Assembly (NCBI RefSeq): GCF_025753855.1
Contig: NZ_JAOWPT010000005.1
Location: 372,001 to 436,000 of the forward strand
Direction: 5' to 3'
DNA: 64,000 nt
From: Mesorhizobium sp. ZC-5
GTDB lineage: Bacteria; Pseudomonadota; Alphaproteobacteria; Rhizobiales; Rhizobiaceae
Shown here: piece after piece, positions 13,123-22,560 of the stretch
How the letters are laid out: each line of letters starts with the position of its first letter
Numbering within the stretch: the stretch's first letter is position 1
The notes under the pieces: model-generated
Told to the model about the DNA's origin: nothing
The model's database searches: none
Seen by the model: only the letters and a program-made list of their open reading frames with translations
Made by a program: the position numbers and the translations under genes

Positions 13123-13227
13123 CGGCAATTGGTAGTGCGGTCACACCGCCTTATTCACGAAACGAAGAGAGAGTCGGCCTTACTGACCCCGACCTTTCGG
13201 ATCGAAGAAAGGCGCGGCGGCCATAAC

Positions 13228-13821
13228 GTGAGCACAACAATGGCTACAGTCGGTGAGATCGCGTGGGTGCTCGGTGTCGTCGCCTGGTATGTGATCCGGT
13301 ATCCCTTTGAGCGTCGGGCCAAGCGCGTGCGGGTTGTAAGCGGCCGGCGTTCACCTTCCGACATGATCGGCCTTGCAGCCGCTCTTTTTGGCCTCGGAAT
13401 CCTGCCCGGGATCTATGTTGCCACTGGCTTTCCCAAAGGTGCCGACTATCCCGCTACCGTGTGGGCGATTGTCCTCGGAACGATCGCATTTTTGGCCGCG
13501 CTGTGGGTTTTTCGCATTTCCCACAAGGAACTCGGGCGGAACTGGTCGATCACGCTTGAGATTCGCGAGCAACACAAACTGATCTCTACCGGCCCGTACG
13601 CTCTTGTCCGCCATCCCATGTACACGTCATTTTTGCTGATGGGCGTCGGCCAGGCTTTCCTGCTGTCCAACTGGGTTGCCGGCCTGGCTGGTCTGGTCGG
13701 CTTCGCGGTGCTTTTTTTTCTGCGGGTGGACAAGGAAGAGCGTATGATGATGGAGAATTTCGGCGCGCGATATCAGGCCTATATGGAAAGGACCAAGAGA
13801 CTGGTCCCTTACCTCTATTAG
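13228..13821 (+). CDS. Isoprenylcysteine carboxyl methyltransferase (ICMT)/PEMT-like membrane protein
   Basis: About 197 aa with four to five hydrophobic helices and the C-terminal ICMT/phospholipid methyltransferase block GPYALVRHPMYTSFLLMG. A charged tail follows (DKEERMMMENFGARYQAYME) that binds S-adenosylmethionine in this family. Bacterial members methylate small lipids or unknown acceptors, so the substrate is not predictable. The start is uncertain: the frame is open from 13129, and GTG 13228 or ATG 13240 are the likeliest starts. It is followed ten bases later by an acyltransferase-domain gene, so the two may act on the same molecule. Confidence 0.8.
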   Translation: MSTTMATVGEIAWVLGVVAWYVIRYPFERRAKRVRVVSGRRSPSDMIGLAAALFGLGILPGIYVATGFPKGADYPATVWAIVLGTIAFLAALWVFRISHKELGRNWSITLEIREQHKLISTGPYALVRHPMYTSFLLMGVGQAFLLSNWVAGLAGLVGFAVLFFLRVDKEERMMMENFGARYQAYMERTKRLVPYLY

Positions 13822-13831
13822 GGTTCCGCAT

Positions 13832-14620
13832 ATGAAAGGCCGAGCCATCAAGCTTTCGGCGTCCCGGCGCCTGGTTGGCGACCTGATGTGGTTTTCAATC
13901 AGGGTGCCGCGGATCACGGTGCAGCGTCAGATGAACATCGGTCCGCTGCTGAAAGCCAGAGCGACCCGGGAGAAGCGACTTTCCTGGACCGCTATCTTCC
14001 TGAAGGGATACGCACTTCTCGCCCGGGAGACGCCGGAGTTGCGGCGCGCTTACGTAAAGCTGCCTTGGCCGCAGCTCTATGAATATCCGGTGAGCGTGGC
14101 TTCGATTGCGCATGAGCGCGAGCATGACGGCGAGCAGGCCGTACTGTTGAGTCACATCAAAGGTCCAGAGCGTTACTCCGTCGCCGAGATCGAAGCATTG
14201 ATTTATGAGGCCCGGTCGCTGCCGGTCCTGGAGGTCAAGGACTTCCGACGTGCCTTGAAATTTGCCCGCGCGCCAGCACCCTTCAGACGGTTGGTGATGT
14301 GGCTCGGGCTGAATATTGCACGGCAAAGGGCGAACTATTTCGGCACGTTTCAGTTGTCGGTCTATTCCGGCCTCGGTGCCGAATCGCTCAACCCGCTCTC
14401 ACCTTTGACCACCCTCTTCAACTACGGATCGATCGGCAAGGATGGATCAGTCACTGTGCGCATCCACTATGACCACCGGGTCATGGACGGGGCAAACGTC
14501 GCGCGAGCACTGGAGAGGTTTGAAAAGATATTGAACAGCGATGTCGCTGACGAAGTGAAGGGCTCGCTGAAGGTGATGCCGCTGCGTGAAAGCGACCGGG
14601 CTAAAGGCGCTGGTCGCTGA
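13832..14620 (+). CDS. Stand-alone 2-oxoacid dehydrogenase acyltransferase (E2) catalytic-domain protein
   Basis: A 262-aa protein matching only the catalytic domain of E2 acyltransferases (CAT-like fold). The C-terminal active-site motif is YDHRVMDGA, with the general-base His and Asp conserved. There is no N-terminal lipoyl or peripheral-subunit-binding domain, and no E1 or E3 gene is nearby, so it is not a classical dehydrogenase component. The N-terminal region MWFSIRVPRITVQRQMNIG resembles the domain's usual beginning. The family includes stand-alone acyltransferases of unknown substrate. It directly follows the ICMT-like gene and is probably cotranscribed. Confidence 0.75.
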   Translation: MKGRAIKLSASRRLVGDLMWFSIRVPRITVQRQMNIGPLLKARATREKRLSWTAIFLKGYALLARETPELRRAYVKLPWPQLYEYPVSVASIAHEREHDGEQAVLLSHIKGPERYSVAEIEALIYEARSLPVLEVKDFRRALKFARAPAPFRRLVMWLGLNIARQRANYFGTFQLSVYSGLGAESLNPLSPLTTLFNYGSIGKDGSVTVRIHYDHRVMDGANVARALERFEKILNSDVADEVKGSLKVMPLRESDRAKGAGR

Positions 14621-14962
14621 CGTCAACCAAGCCGATACCCGGCCTGGACAACCATTTTCCGCCGCCCCCGGCGAATTGATCTGAAGACGACGTTCGGGAG
14701 GAATTGCCTGAATGGCGGGAGAACCGCCTCCTTCCGAACATCGATCGCGGAGCTACTCGTTACAGACGCGATGGCCAACCTGATACAGGTCGTTGGTGAA
14801 CAAATCCCTACCGGGTTGCATCAAATCCACCATTTTGTCATGACCCGTTCAAGGATTCGTCAACGCTTTCCGCTAGACTTGGCGATCACATGATGGCCCT
14901 TTAGTGGGCCTGGTTTCGTTGCGCGCTGCAACGGTTCGTGATTTGCGCGCGCGACCTGCCCC
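14621..14962. other. Intergenic stretch upstream of tamA
   Basis: 342 bases with no convincing ORF, RNA or repeat. It presumably carries the tamAB promoter, but no good -35/-10 pair was found. Confidence 0.5.
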
Positions 14963-16936
14963 ATGAAGATGGGTCTGAATGCCCGCCCATCGCGTCGAGG
15001 AGTGTTGGTGAAAGTTTTGGCGTCGCGGCATTGTTCTCTGCTTCTCGGGGTGATTTTCGCGGGCGCGACCGTTGTCGCGCCGTCGCCTGCCGCTGCCTTT
15101 GAACTGTTCGGTATTCATATCTTCGGGCCGAAGAAGGCTGACGAAGCCGACGAAACCATCGGCGAACCGCAAAACTACACGGTGGATTTCGTCGTCACCG
15201 GCGAAGAGCGCGATGTCGAGAAGACCATGAAAGGCGCATCCGGCCTGTGGAACGACCGCGAAAAACCGGCTTCCGGTGCAGCGGGCCTGCTCGCCAAGGC
15301 GCGCAGTGACTACAAGCGCCTGCTTGCCGCGCTCTACGGCCAGGGCCGCTACGGCGGCACCATCAGCATTCTGGTCGATGGGCGCGAAGCTGCCGACCTG
15401 CCGCCCGATGCCGCCGTGGCCGAGACCGCTTCGATCAAAATCACGGTCAGTCCCGGCCCCGTGTTCCTGTTCGACAAGGCGAGCGTCATCAACCAGGCGC
15501 CGCCGCCGCAACGCCGCAACGACCGGGTCCCGCTTCCGCAGGATGAAGGTTTCGCATCCGGACAGCCCGCGCGCTCCGGTATCATCCTGCAGGCCGAAAA
15601 ACTTTCCGTCGAGGCATGGCGCCAACAAGGCCACGCCAAGGCGAACATCGCCGACCGGCGCGTCACCGCGGCCCATGCCAGCAACACGCTCGACGCCATC
15701 ATCGAGGTCGATCCGGGCCGCAAGGCCTATTACGATCAGGTCGCGGTCGAAGGCACCGAGCGGATGGATCCGGCTTTCGTCGCCTGGATGACCGGACTGA
15801 AACCCGGCCAGGAATACGATCCCGACGATCTCGATCGCGCCAACAAGCGACTTTCCCGGCTCGATGTCTTTCGTGCGCTGCGCATCCAGGAAGCCGATGT
15901 GATCGACGAAAACGGCCGCCTGCCGCTGACGGTCGTCGTGCAGGAACGGAAACTGCGGCGTTTCGGCGTCGGCGGCAGCTATTCGACGCTCGACGGTCTC
16001 GGGCTGGAAGCCTACTGGCTGCACCGCAACCTGTTCGGCAGGGCCGAACGGCTGCGTTTCGACGCCAAGATCGCGGGCATGGGCGAGACGTTCGAGCCTG
16101 ACGAACTCACCTACCGGATAGGCGCCACCTTCATCAAGCCGGGCGTCTATACACCGGACACGGATTTCGAGGCGTCGATTTTCGGCGACCGCGAGGTGCT
16201 CGACCCCTATACGCGCACTGCCGTTACGGGGCAGCTCGGTTTCAATCACATGTTCACCGAACAGCTGGCGGCCAGGCTTTTCCTCAACGGCGGCTATTCC
16301 GAATTCGAGGACGATACCTTCGGCACGCGCGATTTCGTTAATGTCGGCTTCCTGGGCGGCCTCACCTTCGACAACCGCGACAACAAGACGGATGCGACCG
16401 AGGGCTATTTCCTCGAGGCCATCGCCGAACCGTACTACGAGTTCAACTATGGCAATGCGGTCGGGAAATTTACCGCGGAAGGCCGGACCTACTACGGTTT
16501 TGGCAAAGACAATCCCGTGGTGCTGGCCGGCCGGGTGAAAATCGGAACCCTGTTCGGATCGCCGATCTCCGAAACCGCCCCGGACAAATTGTTCTTCGCC
16601 GGCGGCGGCGGCTCGGTTCGCGGCTATGCCTACCGCAACATCGGCGTGGTCACGGCGGCGGGCGACGTCATCGGCGGGCGTTCGCTGATCGAGGCCTCGA
16701 CGGAAATCCGCTATCGCGTCACCGAAAGCATCGGCATCGTCGGCTTCGTCGATGCGGGTTATGTCGGCGAGGAATCCTTCCCCGATTTCGCCGAGGACCT
16801 GCGCATCGGCGCCGGCGGCGGCCTACGCTATTACACCGGCCTCGGTCCGATCAGGCTCGATGTCGCCGTGCCGCTCGACCGGCAGCGCGATGACCCGAGT
16901 GTCGCTTTCTATGTTGGAATAGGACAGGCGTTTTGA
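14963..16936 (+). CDS. tamA: Autotransporter assembly complex, outer-membrane protein TamA
   Basis: A 657-aa Omp85-superfamily barrel. A signal peptide ends around residue 47 (PSPAAAFELFG). POTRA-like repeats follow to about residue 340, then a D15/surface-antigen beta-barrel with the conserved loop motif GGGGSVRGYAYR (about residue 548) and a C-terminal strand ending in Phe (FYVGIGQAF), the outer-membrane insertion signal. TamA pairs with the inner-membrane-anchored TamB to insert outer-membrane proteins or move lipids between membranes. Its stop codon overlaps the tamB start, so production is coupled. The exact Met is uncertain because ATG, ATG and GTG options lie close together. Confidence 0.93.
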   Translation: MKMGLNARPSRRGVLVKVLASRHCSLLLGVIFAGATVVAPSPAAAFELFGIHIFGPKKADEADETIGEPQNYTVDFVVTGEERDVEKTMKGASGLWNDREKPASGAAGLLAKARSDYKRLLAALYGQGRYGGTISILVDGREAADLPPDAAVAETASIKITVSPGPVFLFDKASVINQAPPPQRRNDRVPLPQDEGFASGQPARSGIILQAEKLSVEAWRQQGHAKANIADRRVTAAHASNTLDAIIEVDPGRKAYYDQVAVEGTERMDPAFVAWMTGLKPGQEYDPDDLDRANKRLSRLDVFRALRIQEADVIDENGRLPLTVVVQERKLRRFGVGGSYSTLDGLGLEAYWLHRNLFGRAERLRFDAKIAGMGETFEPDELTYRIGATFIKPGVYTPDTDFEASIFGDREVLDPYTRTAVTGQLGFNHMFTEQLAARLFLNGGYSEFEDDTFGTRDFVNVGFLGGLTFDNRDNKTDATEGYFLEAIAEPYYEFNYGNAVGKFTAEGRTYYGFGKDNPVVLAGRVKIGTLFGSPISETAPDKLFFAGGGGSVRGYAYRNIGVVTAAGDVIGGRSLIEASTEIRYRVTESIGIVGFVDAGYVGEESFPDFAEDLRIGAGGGLRYYTGLGPIRLDVAVPLDRQRDDPSVAFYVGIGQAF

Positions 16937-19900
16937 CCCGCTTCCTCTTCGCCCTCGCCCTGCTGTTCTTTGCGCTGCCTGCCTTCGCGCAGGAAACCGC
17001 GGATGAAGAACGTTCCTATTTCGTCGGCTTCGTCGAGAACCAGCTGTCGACACCGAACCGGCAGATCAGGATTTCTGGCATCCAGGGCGTGTTGTCGTCA
17101 AACGCCACGATCGGCCAGATCACCATTGCCGACCGCGAAGGCATCTGGCTGCGCATCACTAATGCCCGCATCGTCTGGACCCGCTCCGCACTTCTGCTCG
17201 GACGCCTGGATATCGCCACGCTTGCCGCGGACAGCATCGATGTCCTGCGCAAGCCGCTGCCCGAGGAAGGTCTGCCGGCGCCTGAATCGAGCGGCTTCCA
17301 GATTCCCGAACTGCCGCTGTCGATCACGCTTGGCGAACTCAACGTGCCGCGCGTCACCTTCGGCGAAGGCGTGTTCGGCCTAGGTTCCGAGATAAGCGTC
17401 ACCGGGCGTCTGCGGCTTGCAGATGGATCGCTGGATACCGCGCTCAACGTTACCAGGCTGGACGGACCGGGCGGCAAGCTCGGCCTGACCGCGACCTATG
17501 CCAACGCGACGCAGAATCTCGACCTCGATTTCACACTGTCCGAGCCGGCCGATGGCATCGTCGCCAACCTGCTTGCCATCGACGGCCGTCCGCCGGTTGC
17601 GCTGGCCCTCAAGGGATCAGGTCCGCTTTCTGATCTCGATCTCGCGCTGACCCTCGACGCGGCGGCCGAGCGGGTGCTGACCGGCGCCATGCGTATCCGC
17701 CGCCAGAGCGACGGCTATGGCTTTTCGACCAATCTGGAAGGTCCGATCGCCAAGATCATCCCAGCGCAGTTCCGCGCCTTCTTTGGTGCCGAGACGACGT
17801 TGACTGCGGATGGCCTGGTCCGCGACGCCGGCGGCTTCCTGCTCGAGAGCCTCAACCTCAGGAGTGCCGCACTGAATGTCGATGCCGCCGCCGAGACCGC
17901 GGCCGACGGATTTCTGCAGCGCCTGAAGCTCGATGCGGTGGTCGACAATGCGTCCACCGAAAAAGTGGTGCTGCCGGTGCCTGGCGGCGAGACGACGGTC
18001 GACCGCGCCGCGCTGAGGCTGTCATTCGGCGAAAGCGCCAGTGAGGAATGGAACGGCGCCGTCGATATCGACGGGCTGACCACGGCTACATTTGGCTCGG
18101 ACAAGATCGCCGTCACGCTGCGCGGCCTCGCCCAGAATCTTTCGCAGCCGGCCAGCCGCCGCATAACGTTCGACGCGGATGGTGCGGCTACAGGCATCAT
18201 CTCGGATCGCGCCGATGTCCAAAAGGCGCTTGGCGAGCGCATCACGCTCGATATCGAAGGCGGCTGGGATGCCGGCCAGCCGGTCAGGCTTGCCAAGGCA
18301 TTGCTGGCCGCGAATGGTCTCAGCGTCTCGCTCGCGGGCGAGATCGCAGAGCTCGCCTTCAGGGGCAACATCGCGGTCGACGCAGCCAGCATCGCGCCGT
18401 TTTCGGATCTCGCCGGGCGGCAGCTTGCCGGTGGGCTCGATCTCGACGCCAATGGCGAAGTGAAGCCTGTCGGCGGCGGTTTCAACCTGACCCTCGATGG
18501 CACCGCGAGCGGGCTGCGCATCGACAGCCCGGCTGCCGACAATGTGCTCCAGGGCGATACGCGGATCACCGGCCGCGTGGCGCGCGGCGAAACCGGCCTC
18601 GTCGCCGACAAGCTGCGGATATTCAACGATCAGGTCGACCTCACGGCCGACGGCACCTATGCGACCGGCACCGCGGACTTCAACTTGGATCTGGCGCTCG
18701 CCGATCTTGCCCTTCTGTCGGACAAGGCCTCCGGCCGCCTGACGGCCAAGGGCCGCGCAGCCGGCGCCGACGGGTTGATCGGACTGACTTTCGGCGCCGA
18801 CGTCCCCCAGGGCACGCTGGTCGGCAAGAACCTCAACGATGCAGCGCTCGCCTTCGAAGGCACGTTGCAAAACAACGACCTCAATGGCCAGCTTACCGGC
18901 AGCGCGTTTCTCGACAGGGTGAAAGTGAGCCTCGCCTCGGCGGTCGCCCTCACGGAAAACGAGCGCCGACTTGGCGATCTCGACTTTTCCGCCGGTGGCA
19001 CCCGCATCACCGGCGATGTCGTGCAAACAACAAAAGACGGCCTGCTGAACGGCAAGCTCGAGCTGAAATCGGCCGATGTTTCAACGGCTGCGGCGCTCCT
19101 GCTGCTCGAAGCCAAGGGTGCGGTCGAAGCGACGATCGATCTTTCCGCCGCGGGCGTCGCCCAGAACGCCGAGGTGAAAGCCACCGTCAACGGCCTCGAG
19201 GCCAATACCGTGAGGATCGGCAAAGCCGACCTGCAGGCCACCATCGCCGACCTCTTCAACGTACCGGCGATCAACGGTTCGATGTCGGCCAGTGACCTGT
19301 CGGCCGGCGGCATCGACGTCGCCACGCTGCAGGCGACGGCGGTGCAGAACGCGGATACCACCGGTTTTGTCGCCGACGCTGAGCTGGAGAATGGCACCAA
19401 GGCAGCCGTGAAGGGCGCGCTCAGCCCGGTCGAAGGCGGTTACCGGGTCGGTCTCGACAGCCTCGACCTGACGCAGGGCCAACTCGCTGCCCGCCTCGTG
19501 CAACCTGCCGCCATCACCATCCGCGGGCAGAACCTGGCAATCGACAATCTCGCGATGGACGTCGGCGGCGGCCGCATCACCGCATCCGGAAAGGTCGAGG
19601 ACACGCTCGATCTGAATGTCGTCATAAAGGCGCTGCCGTTGGCCATCGCCAACACGATCAAGCCCGACCTCCGGTTGGGCGGTACGCTGGACGGCACCGC
19701 CAGGATCGCCGGGACGCGCGCCAAACCCGACATCAGCTTCGGCCTGCAGGGCCGCCAGCTTGCCGCCGCGGCGCTCAGCCAGGCGGGGCTGAGGTCGATC
19801 TCCGTCGATGCCAAGGGGACATCGTCGACAAGCCGCCTCAATCTCGACGCCACGATCACCAGCCCCGAAGGCCTGCGCGCCACGCTCGCGGGCGGTGTGC

Positions 19901-21528
19901 CTCTCGACAATGGCGACCTGGCGCTCGATGTCGCGCTCAACGCTTTCCCGCTGGCGGTGCTGAATGCGGCCGCGCCCGGGCAGAACCTTGGCGGCAATCT
20001 TTCCGGAACGGCCAAGGTGACCGGCAATCTGGCCGATCCCGCCGCTTCGTTCCAGTTGCGGGCCGCCGGCGTCAGGGCAACACCGATCGAGGCCGCGGGT
20101 GCGGCGCCACTCGACGTGGCGGCAGCCGGCAGCTACCACGCAGAAGTTCTCACCCTGTCTTCCGCGACCGTCAACGGCCCGCAAGGCCTGACGGTTTCGG
20201 CCAACGGCCGCATCCCGTTTTCCGGCAGCGGCGTCGGCATCAGCATCAGCGGCGATGCGCCGCTGGCGCTCGCCAACCGCTTCCTTGCCGATCGCGGCGC
20301 CCAGGTCTCGGGCACGCTGAAACTCAGCGCCAATGTTTCCGGCAGCCTCCGGCAGCCGGCGATCCGCGGCATGTTCTCAGCCACCGGCGCCGAGTTTGTC
20401 GATCCCGAAACCAACACGAGGCTGCGCGACATTGCCTTGATGGCAAGCATCGACGGCGAGACGGTGACGCTGCGCAACGTGTCGGCGGCGCTGGCGTCAG
20501 GCGGCAGGATCGGCGCCTCGGGCACGGTTTCCACCGCCGCCGGCTTTCCAGCCAACATCAGGATCACTCTCGACGAGGCCCGCTATGCCGACGGCAACAT
20601 GGTCGTTGCCACCGTGAACGGCGCGCTTGCCGTTACAGGCCCCCTCGCCCGCGATCCGCTGATTTCGGGTACGATCGACGTCGACCGCGCCGAGATCATG
20701 GTTCCGGACAGCCTGGGTGGCGGCGCCGCCGCGATCGATGTCAGGCATATCGACCCGCCGAAGGGCGTTGTAGCGACATTGAAGCGCGCCAAGGCCAATG
20801 ACGGCACGCCGACGCCCTCCGCGCGTCCGAGCGTCGTCAGGCTCGATGTCACGGTGAACGCGCCGCGCCGCATCTTCGTGCGCGGGCGCGGTCTCGACGC
20901 CGAGCTCGGCGGGTCCGTACGGCTGACCGGACCGGTTACCGACATCCAGCCCGTCGGCGGCTTCCAGATGGTCCGCGGACGGCTATCCATTCTCGGCCAG
21001 CGCATCACCTTCGACGAGGGCGAAGTCTCGCTTGTCGGCGACCTCGATCCGTTCCTGAACTTTGTCGCCCGCTCGCCGGGCTCCGACATCACCGTGTTCA
21101 TCACCGTCAGCGGCCGCGTCTCCGACCTCAAGGTCGAGTTCTCCTCGCAGCCGGAACTGCCCCAGGACGAGGTTCTCGCCAGACTGATTTTCAACCGCGG
21201 CATCAATGAATTGTCGCCGATCCAGATCGCCCAGCTTGCCGCCGCCGCGGCCGAGCTTGCGGGTGGCTCCAACACCTCGCTGCTCGGCAATCTGCGCGGC
21301 GCCACCGGGCTCGACGACCTCGATGTCGTCACCGACAGCGAAGGCAACGCGGCGGTGCGCGCCGGCCGCTACATCAGCGACAACGTCTATCTCGGTGTCG
21401 AGGCCGGAGCCGGAGGCTCCACCAAGGGCACCATCAATCTCGACATCACGGAAGACCTGAAGGCGCGCGGCTCGGTCGGGTCGGACGGCGATTCGGGTCT
21501 CGGGATCTTCTACGAGAAGGACTATTGA
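16933..21528 (+). CDS. tamB: Translocation and assembly module TamB (DUF490)
   Basis: 1531 aa, AsmA-like and typical of TamB. An N-terminal hydrophobic anchor/signal (residues 1-18, FALALLFFALPAFA) precedes a very long repeated beta-strand body, which in the family forms a lipid-conducting groove across the periplasm. The C-terminal DUF490 domain (about 1150-1531) contains PELPQDEVLARLIFNRGINE. The start is TTG at 16933, overlapping the tamA stop TGA (TTGA), so translational coupling is likely. The body is rich in Asp/Gly/Ala beta repeats. Function follows from the family and from the adjacent tamA. Confidence 0.94.
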   Translation: MTRFLFALALLFFALPAFAQETADEERSYFVGFVENQLSTPNRQIRISGIQGVLSSNATIGQITIADREGIWLRITNARIVWTRSALLLGRLDIATLAADSIDVLRKPLPEEGLPAPESSGFQIPELPLSITLGELNVPRVTFGEGVFGLGSEISVTGRLRLADGSLDTALNVTRLDGPGGKLGLTATYANATQNLDLDFTLSEPADGIVANLLAIDGRPPVALALKGSGPLSDLDLALTLDAAAERVLTGAMRIRRQSDGYGFSTNLEGPIAKIIPAQFRAFFGAETTLTADGLVRDAGGFLLESLNLRSAALNVDAAAETAADGFLQRLKLDAVVDNASTEKVVLPVPGGETTVDRAALRLSFGESASEEWNGAVDIDGLTTATFGSDKIAVTLRGLAQNLSQPASRRITFDADGAATGIISDRADVQKALGERITLDIEGGWDAGQPVRLAKALLAANGLSVSLAGEIAELAFRGNIAVDAASIAPFSDLAGRQLAGGLDLDANGEVKPVGGGFNLTLDGTASGLRIDSPAADNVLQGDTRITGRVARGETGLVADKLRIFNDQVDLTADGTYATGTADFNLDLALADLALLSDKASGRLTAKGRAAGADGLIGLTFGADVPQGTLVGKNLNDAALAFEGTLQNNDLNGQLTGSAFLDRVKVSLASAVALTENERRLGDLDFSAGGTRITGDVVQTTKDGLLNGKLELKSADVSTAAALLLLEAKGAVEATIDLSAAGVAQNAEVKATVNGLEANTVRIGKADLQATIADLFNVPAINGSMSASDLSAGGIDVATLQATAVQNADTTGFVADAELENGTKAAVKGALSPVEGGYRVGLDSLDLTQGQLAARLVQPAAITIRGQNLAIDNLAMDVGGGRITASGKVEDTLDLNVVIKALPLAIANTIKPDLRLGGTLDGTARIAGTRAKPDISFGLQGRQLAAAALSQAGLRSISVDAKGTSSTSRLNLDATITSPEGLRATLAGGVPLDNGDLALDVALNAFPLAVLNAAAPGQNLGGNLSGTAKVTGNLADPAASFQLRAAGVRATPIEAAGAAPLDVAAAGSYHAEVLTLSSATVNGPQGLTVSANGRIPFSGSGVGISISGDAPLALANRFLADRGAQVSGTLKLSANVSGSLRQPAIRGMFSATGAEFVDPETNTRLRDIALMASIDGETVTLRNVSAALASGGRIGASGTVSTAAGFPANIRITLDEARYADGNMVVATVNGALAVTGPLARDPLISGTIDVDRAEIMVPDSLGGGAAAIDVRHIDPPKGVVATLKRAKANDGTPTPSARPSVVRLDVTVNAPRRIFVRGRGLDAELGGSVRLTGPVTDIQPVGGFQMVRGRLSILGQRITFDEGEVSLVGDLDPFLNFVARSPGSDITVFITVSGRVSDLKVEFSSQPELPQDEVLARLIFNRGINELSPIQIAQLAAAAAELAGGSNTSLLGNLRGATGLDDLDVVTDSEGNAAVRAGRYISDNVYLGVEAGAGGSTKGTINLDITEDLKARGSVGSDGDSGLGIFYEKDY

Positions 21529-21580
21529 GGCCGGGGGGCTTCTCGCGCCACTGAAGGCGTTACCAAGCGAGGACTTCATC

Positions 21581-22102
21581 ATGGCTTGGCCGGCAATTGC
21601 TCCGACAGCGATTGGTATTATCCTGGGCATATCCAGCCTTCACTCGCCTGCCGCGCTGGCGGCTTCGGAAGAGTGCCGCGTCATACGGAATGCTGTGGCC
21701 CAATCCTCCGAGGCACAGCGAGCGCGGATGAGACAGGTGCTGCAGACGAATGATGGCCGCGAGGTGCAGCGCGAGTGGCGGATGATTGGCAACCGCCACT
21801 ACCACAAGGTGGACAATGCTGCGTGGCGCTCCGATCCGCGCAAGCACGATTGGATGGACCTCAGGGACGGAGAGATTTCGGACTGCAAGCGCACCGGTGG
21901 GGAGTCGATAGACGGCGTTTCGGCAACCGTTTGGAGCTATTCGCGCGACGGAAAAACCGGAAGCGGCACCGTGAAGATGTGGATAGACAACGAGGCGGGC
22001 CGGGTTCTGCGCACCGAAATCGATTTTTCGCCCGGCCAGGCAAAGTATCGGAAATCGATCAGCCGATTTGACTACGGGAACGGTATCAGCGCCCCCGAGT
22101 AA
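21581..22102 (+). CDS. Secreted protein of unknown function (173 aa)
   Basis: The N-terminal 28 residues form a signal peptide (hydrophobic TAIGIILGISSL, cleavage after AALA). The mature part contains VQREWRMIGNRHYHKVDNAAW, a WMDLRDGEISDCK segment with one of two cysteines, and TEIDFSPGQAKYRKSISRFDYG near the end. That beta-strand-rich layout resembles small periplasmic lipid- or metal-binding proteins, but no family was recognised. It starts 52 bases after tamB on the same strand and could be read through from it. Confidence 0.7.
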   Translation: MAWPAIAPTAIGIILGISSLHSPAALAASEECRVIRNAVAQSSEAQRARMRQVLQTNDGREVQREWRMIGNRHYHKVDNAAWRSDPRKHDWMDLRDGEISDCKRTGGESIDGVSATVWSYSRDGKTGSGTVKMWIDNEAGRVLRTEIDFSPGQAKYRKSISRFDYGNGISAPE

Positions 22103-22152
22103 CAGATAAGCGGATCGACATTTGGGCAGCACCCAAGCCTGCCGATCGAGAC

Positions 22153-22260
22153 ATGAATAAAAGCAATATCGTCTTCTTCATCCTGTTCCTGATCGTCCTG
22201 CAGGGCATCGCGACTCTGGCCTGCTTCAGATACGGGCTGGGCCGAGCCTGTCCTTGGTAG
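22153..22260 (+). CDS. Possible 35-aa single-span membrane protein
   Basis: MNKSNIVFFILFLIVLQGIA followed by TLACFRYGLGRACPW: a classic one-helix miniprotein with a Lys N-terminus and an Arg-flanked C-terminus containing two cysteines. The ribosome site is weak (CGAG only). It lies 50 bases after the preceding gene. It is reported because of its strongly membrane-like composition, but it could be fortuitous. Confidence 0.4.
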   Translation: MNKSNIVFFILFLIVLQGIATLACFRYGLGRACPW

Positions 22261-22299
22261 GCGTGGATGGAGCGGCATTCCCGGCCAAAAAGGGCCGTT

Positions 22300-22461
22300 T
22301 CATTGCCAATTACCGTGATACCAGATCAGCCAGACTACCACCGCCACCGCGGTGACGAATATCCAGTCGCGGGTGGATTTCTGGATGACTTTTAATTTTC
22401 GACCGGCCCGATACCACGACCGGCTGTGCGATTGGATCAAGGCGGAGAACCAGGCTTTCAT
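22300..22461 (-). CDS. Possible 53-aa C-tail-anchored membrane protein
   Basis: The frame encodes MKAWFSALIQSHSRSWYRAG, a basic middle (RKLKVIQKSTRDW), then one hydrophobic helix (IFVTAVAVVVWLIWYHG) ending NWQ. The charge distribution gives a consistent cytoplasm-in topology. A GGAAAG purine run lies about 12 bases upstream of the ATG. It is convergent with the small ORF ending at 22260. Function unknown. Confidence 0.45.
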   Translation of the reverse strand: MKAWFSALIQSHSRSWYRAGRKLKVIQKSTRDWIFVTAVAVVVWLIWYHGNWQ

Positions 22462-22503
22462 TGTCTCGCGGCTTTCCAAGGTACCATCGCGCGGCGGTGT
22501 TAC

Positions 22504-22520
22504 CTTAGGTGCTACCTAAG
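22504..22520. repeat. Perfect 7-bp inverted repeat CTTAGGT-GCT-ACCTAAG
   Basis: A perfect dyad with a 3-base centre between tRNA-Lys and the 53-aa ORF (both minus strand). There is no T-run on either side, so an operator or an RNA-processing hairpin is as likely as a terminator. Confidence 0.45.
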
Positions 22521-22560
22521 AGCCCGGAAAGATGCGACGAAAATCGGCTAACTTGTTTAT

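Noticed and set aside
14873-16249. 458-codon minus-strand ORF opposite tamA
   Set aside because: It lies under the Omp85 gene with clear POTRA and barrel motifs and has no motif of its own.
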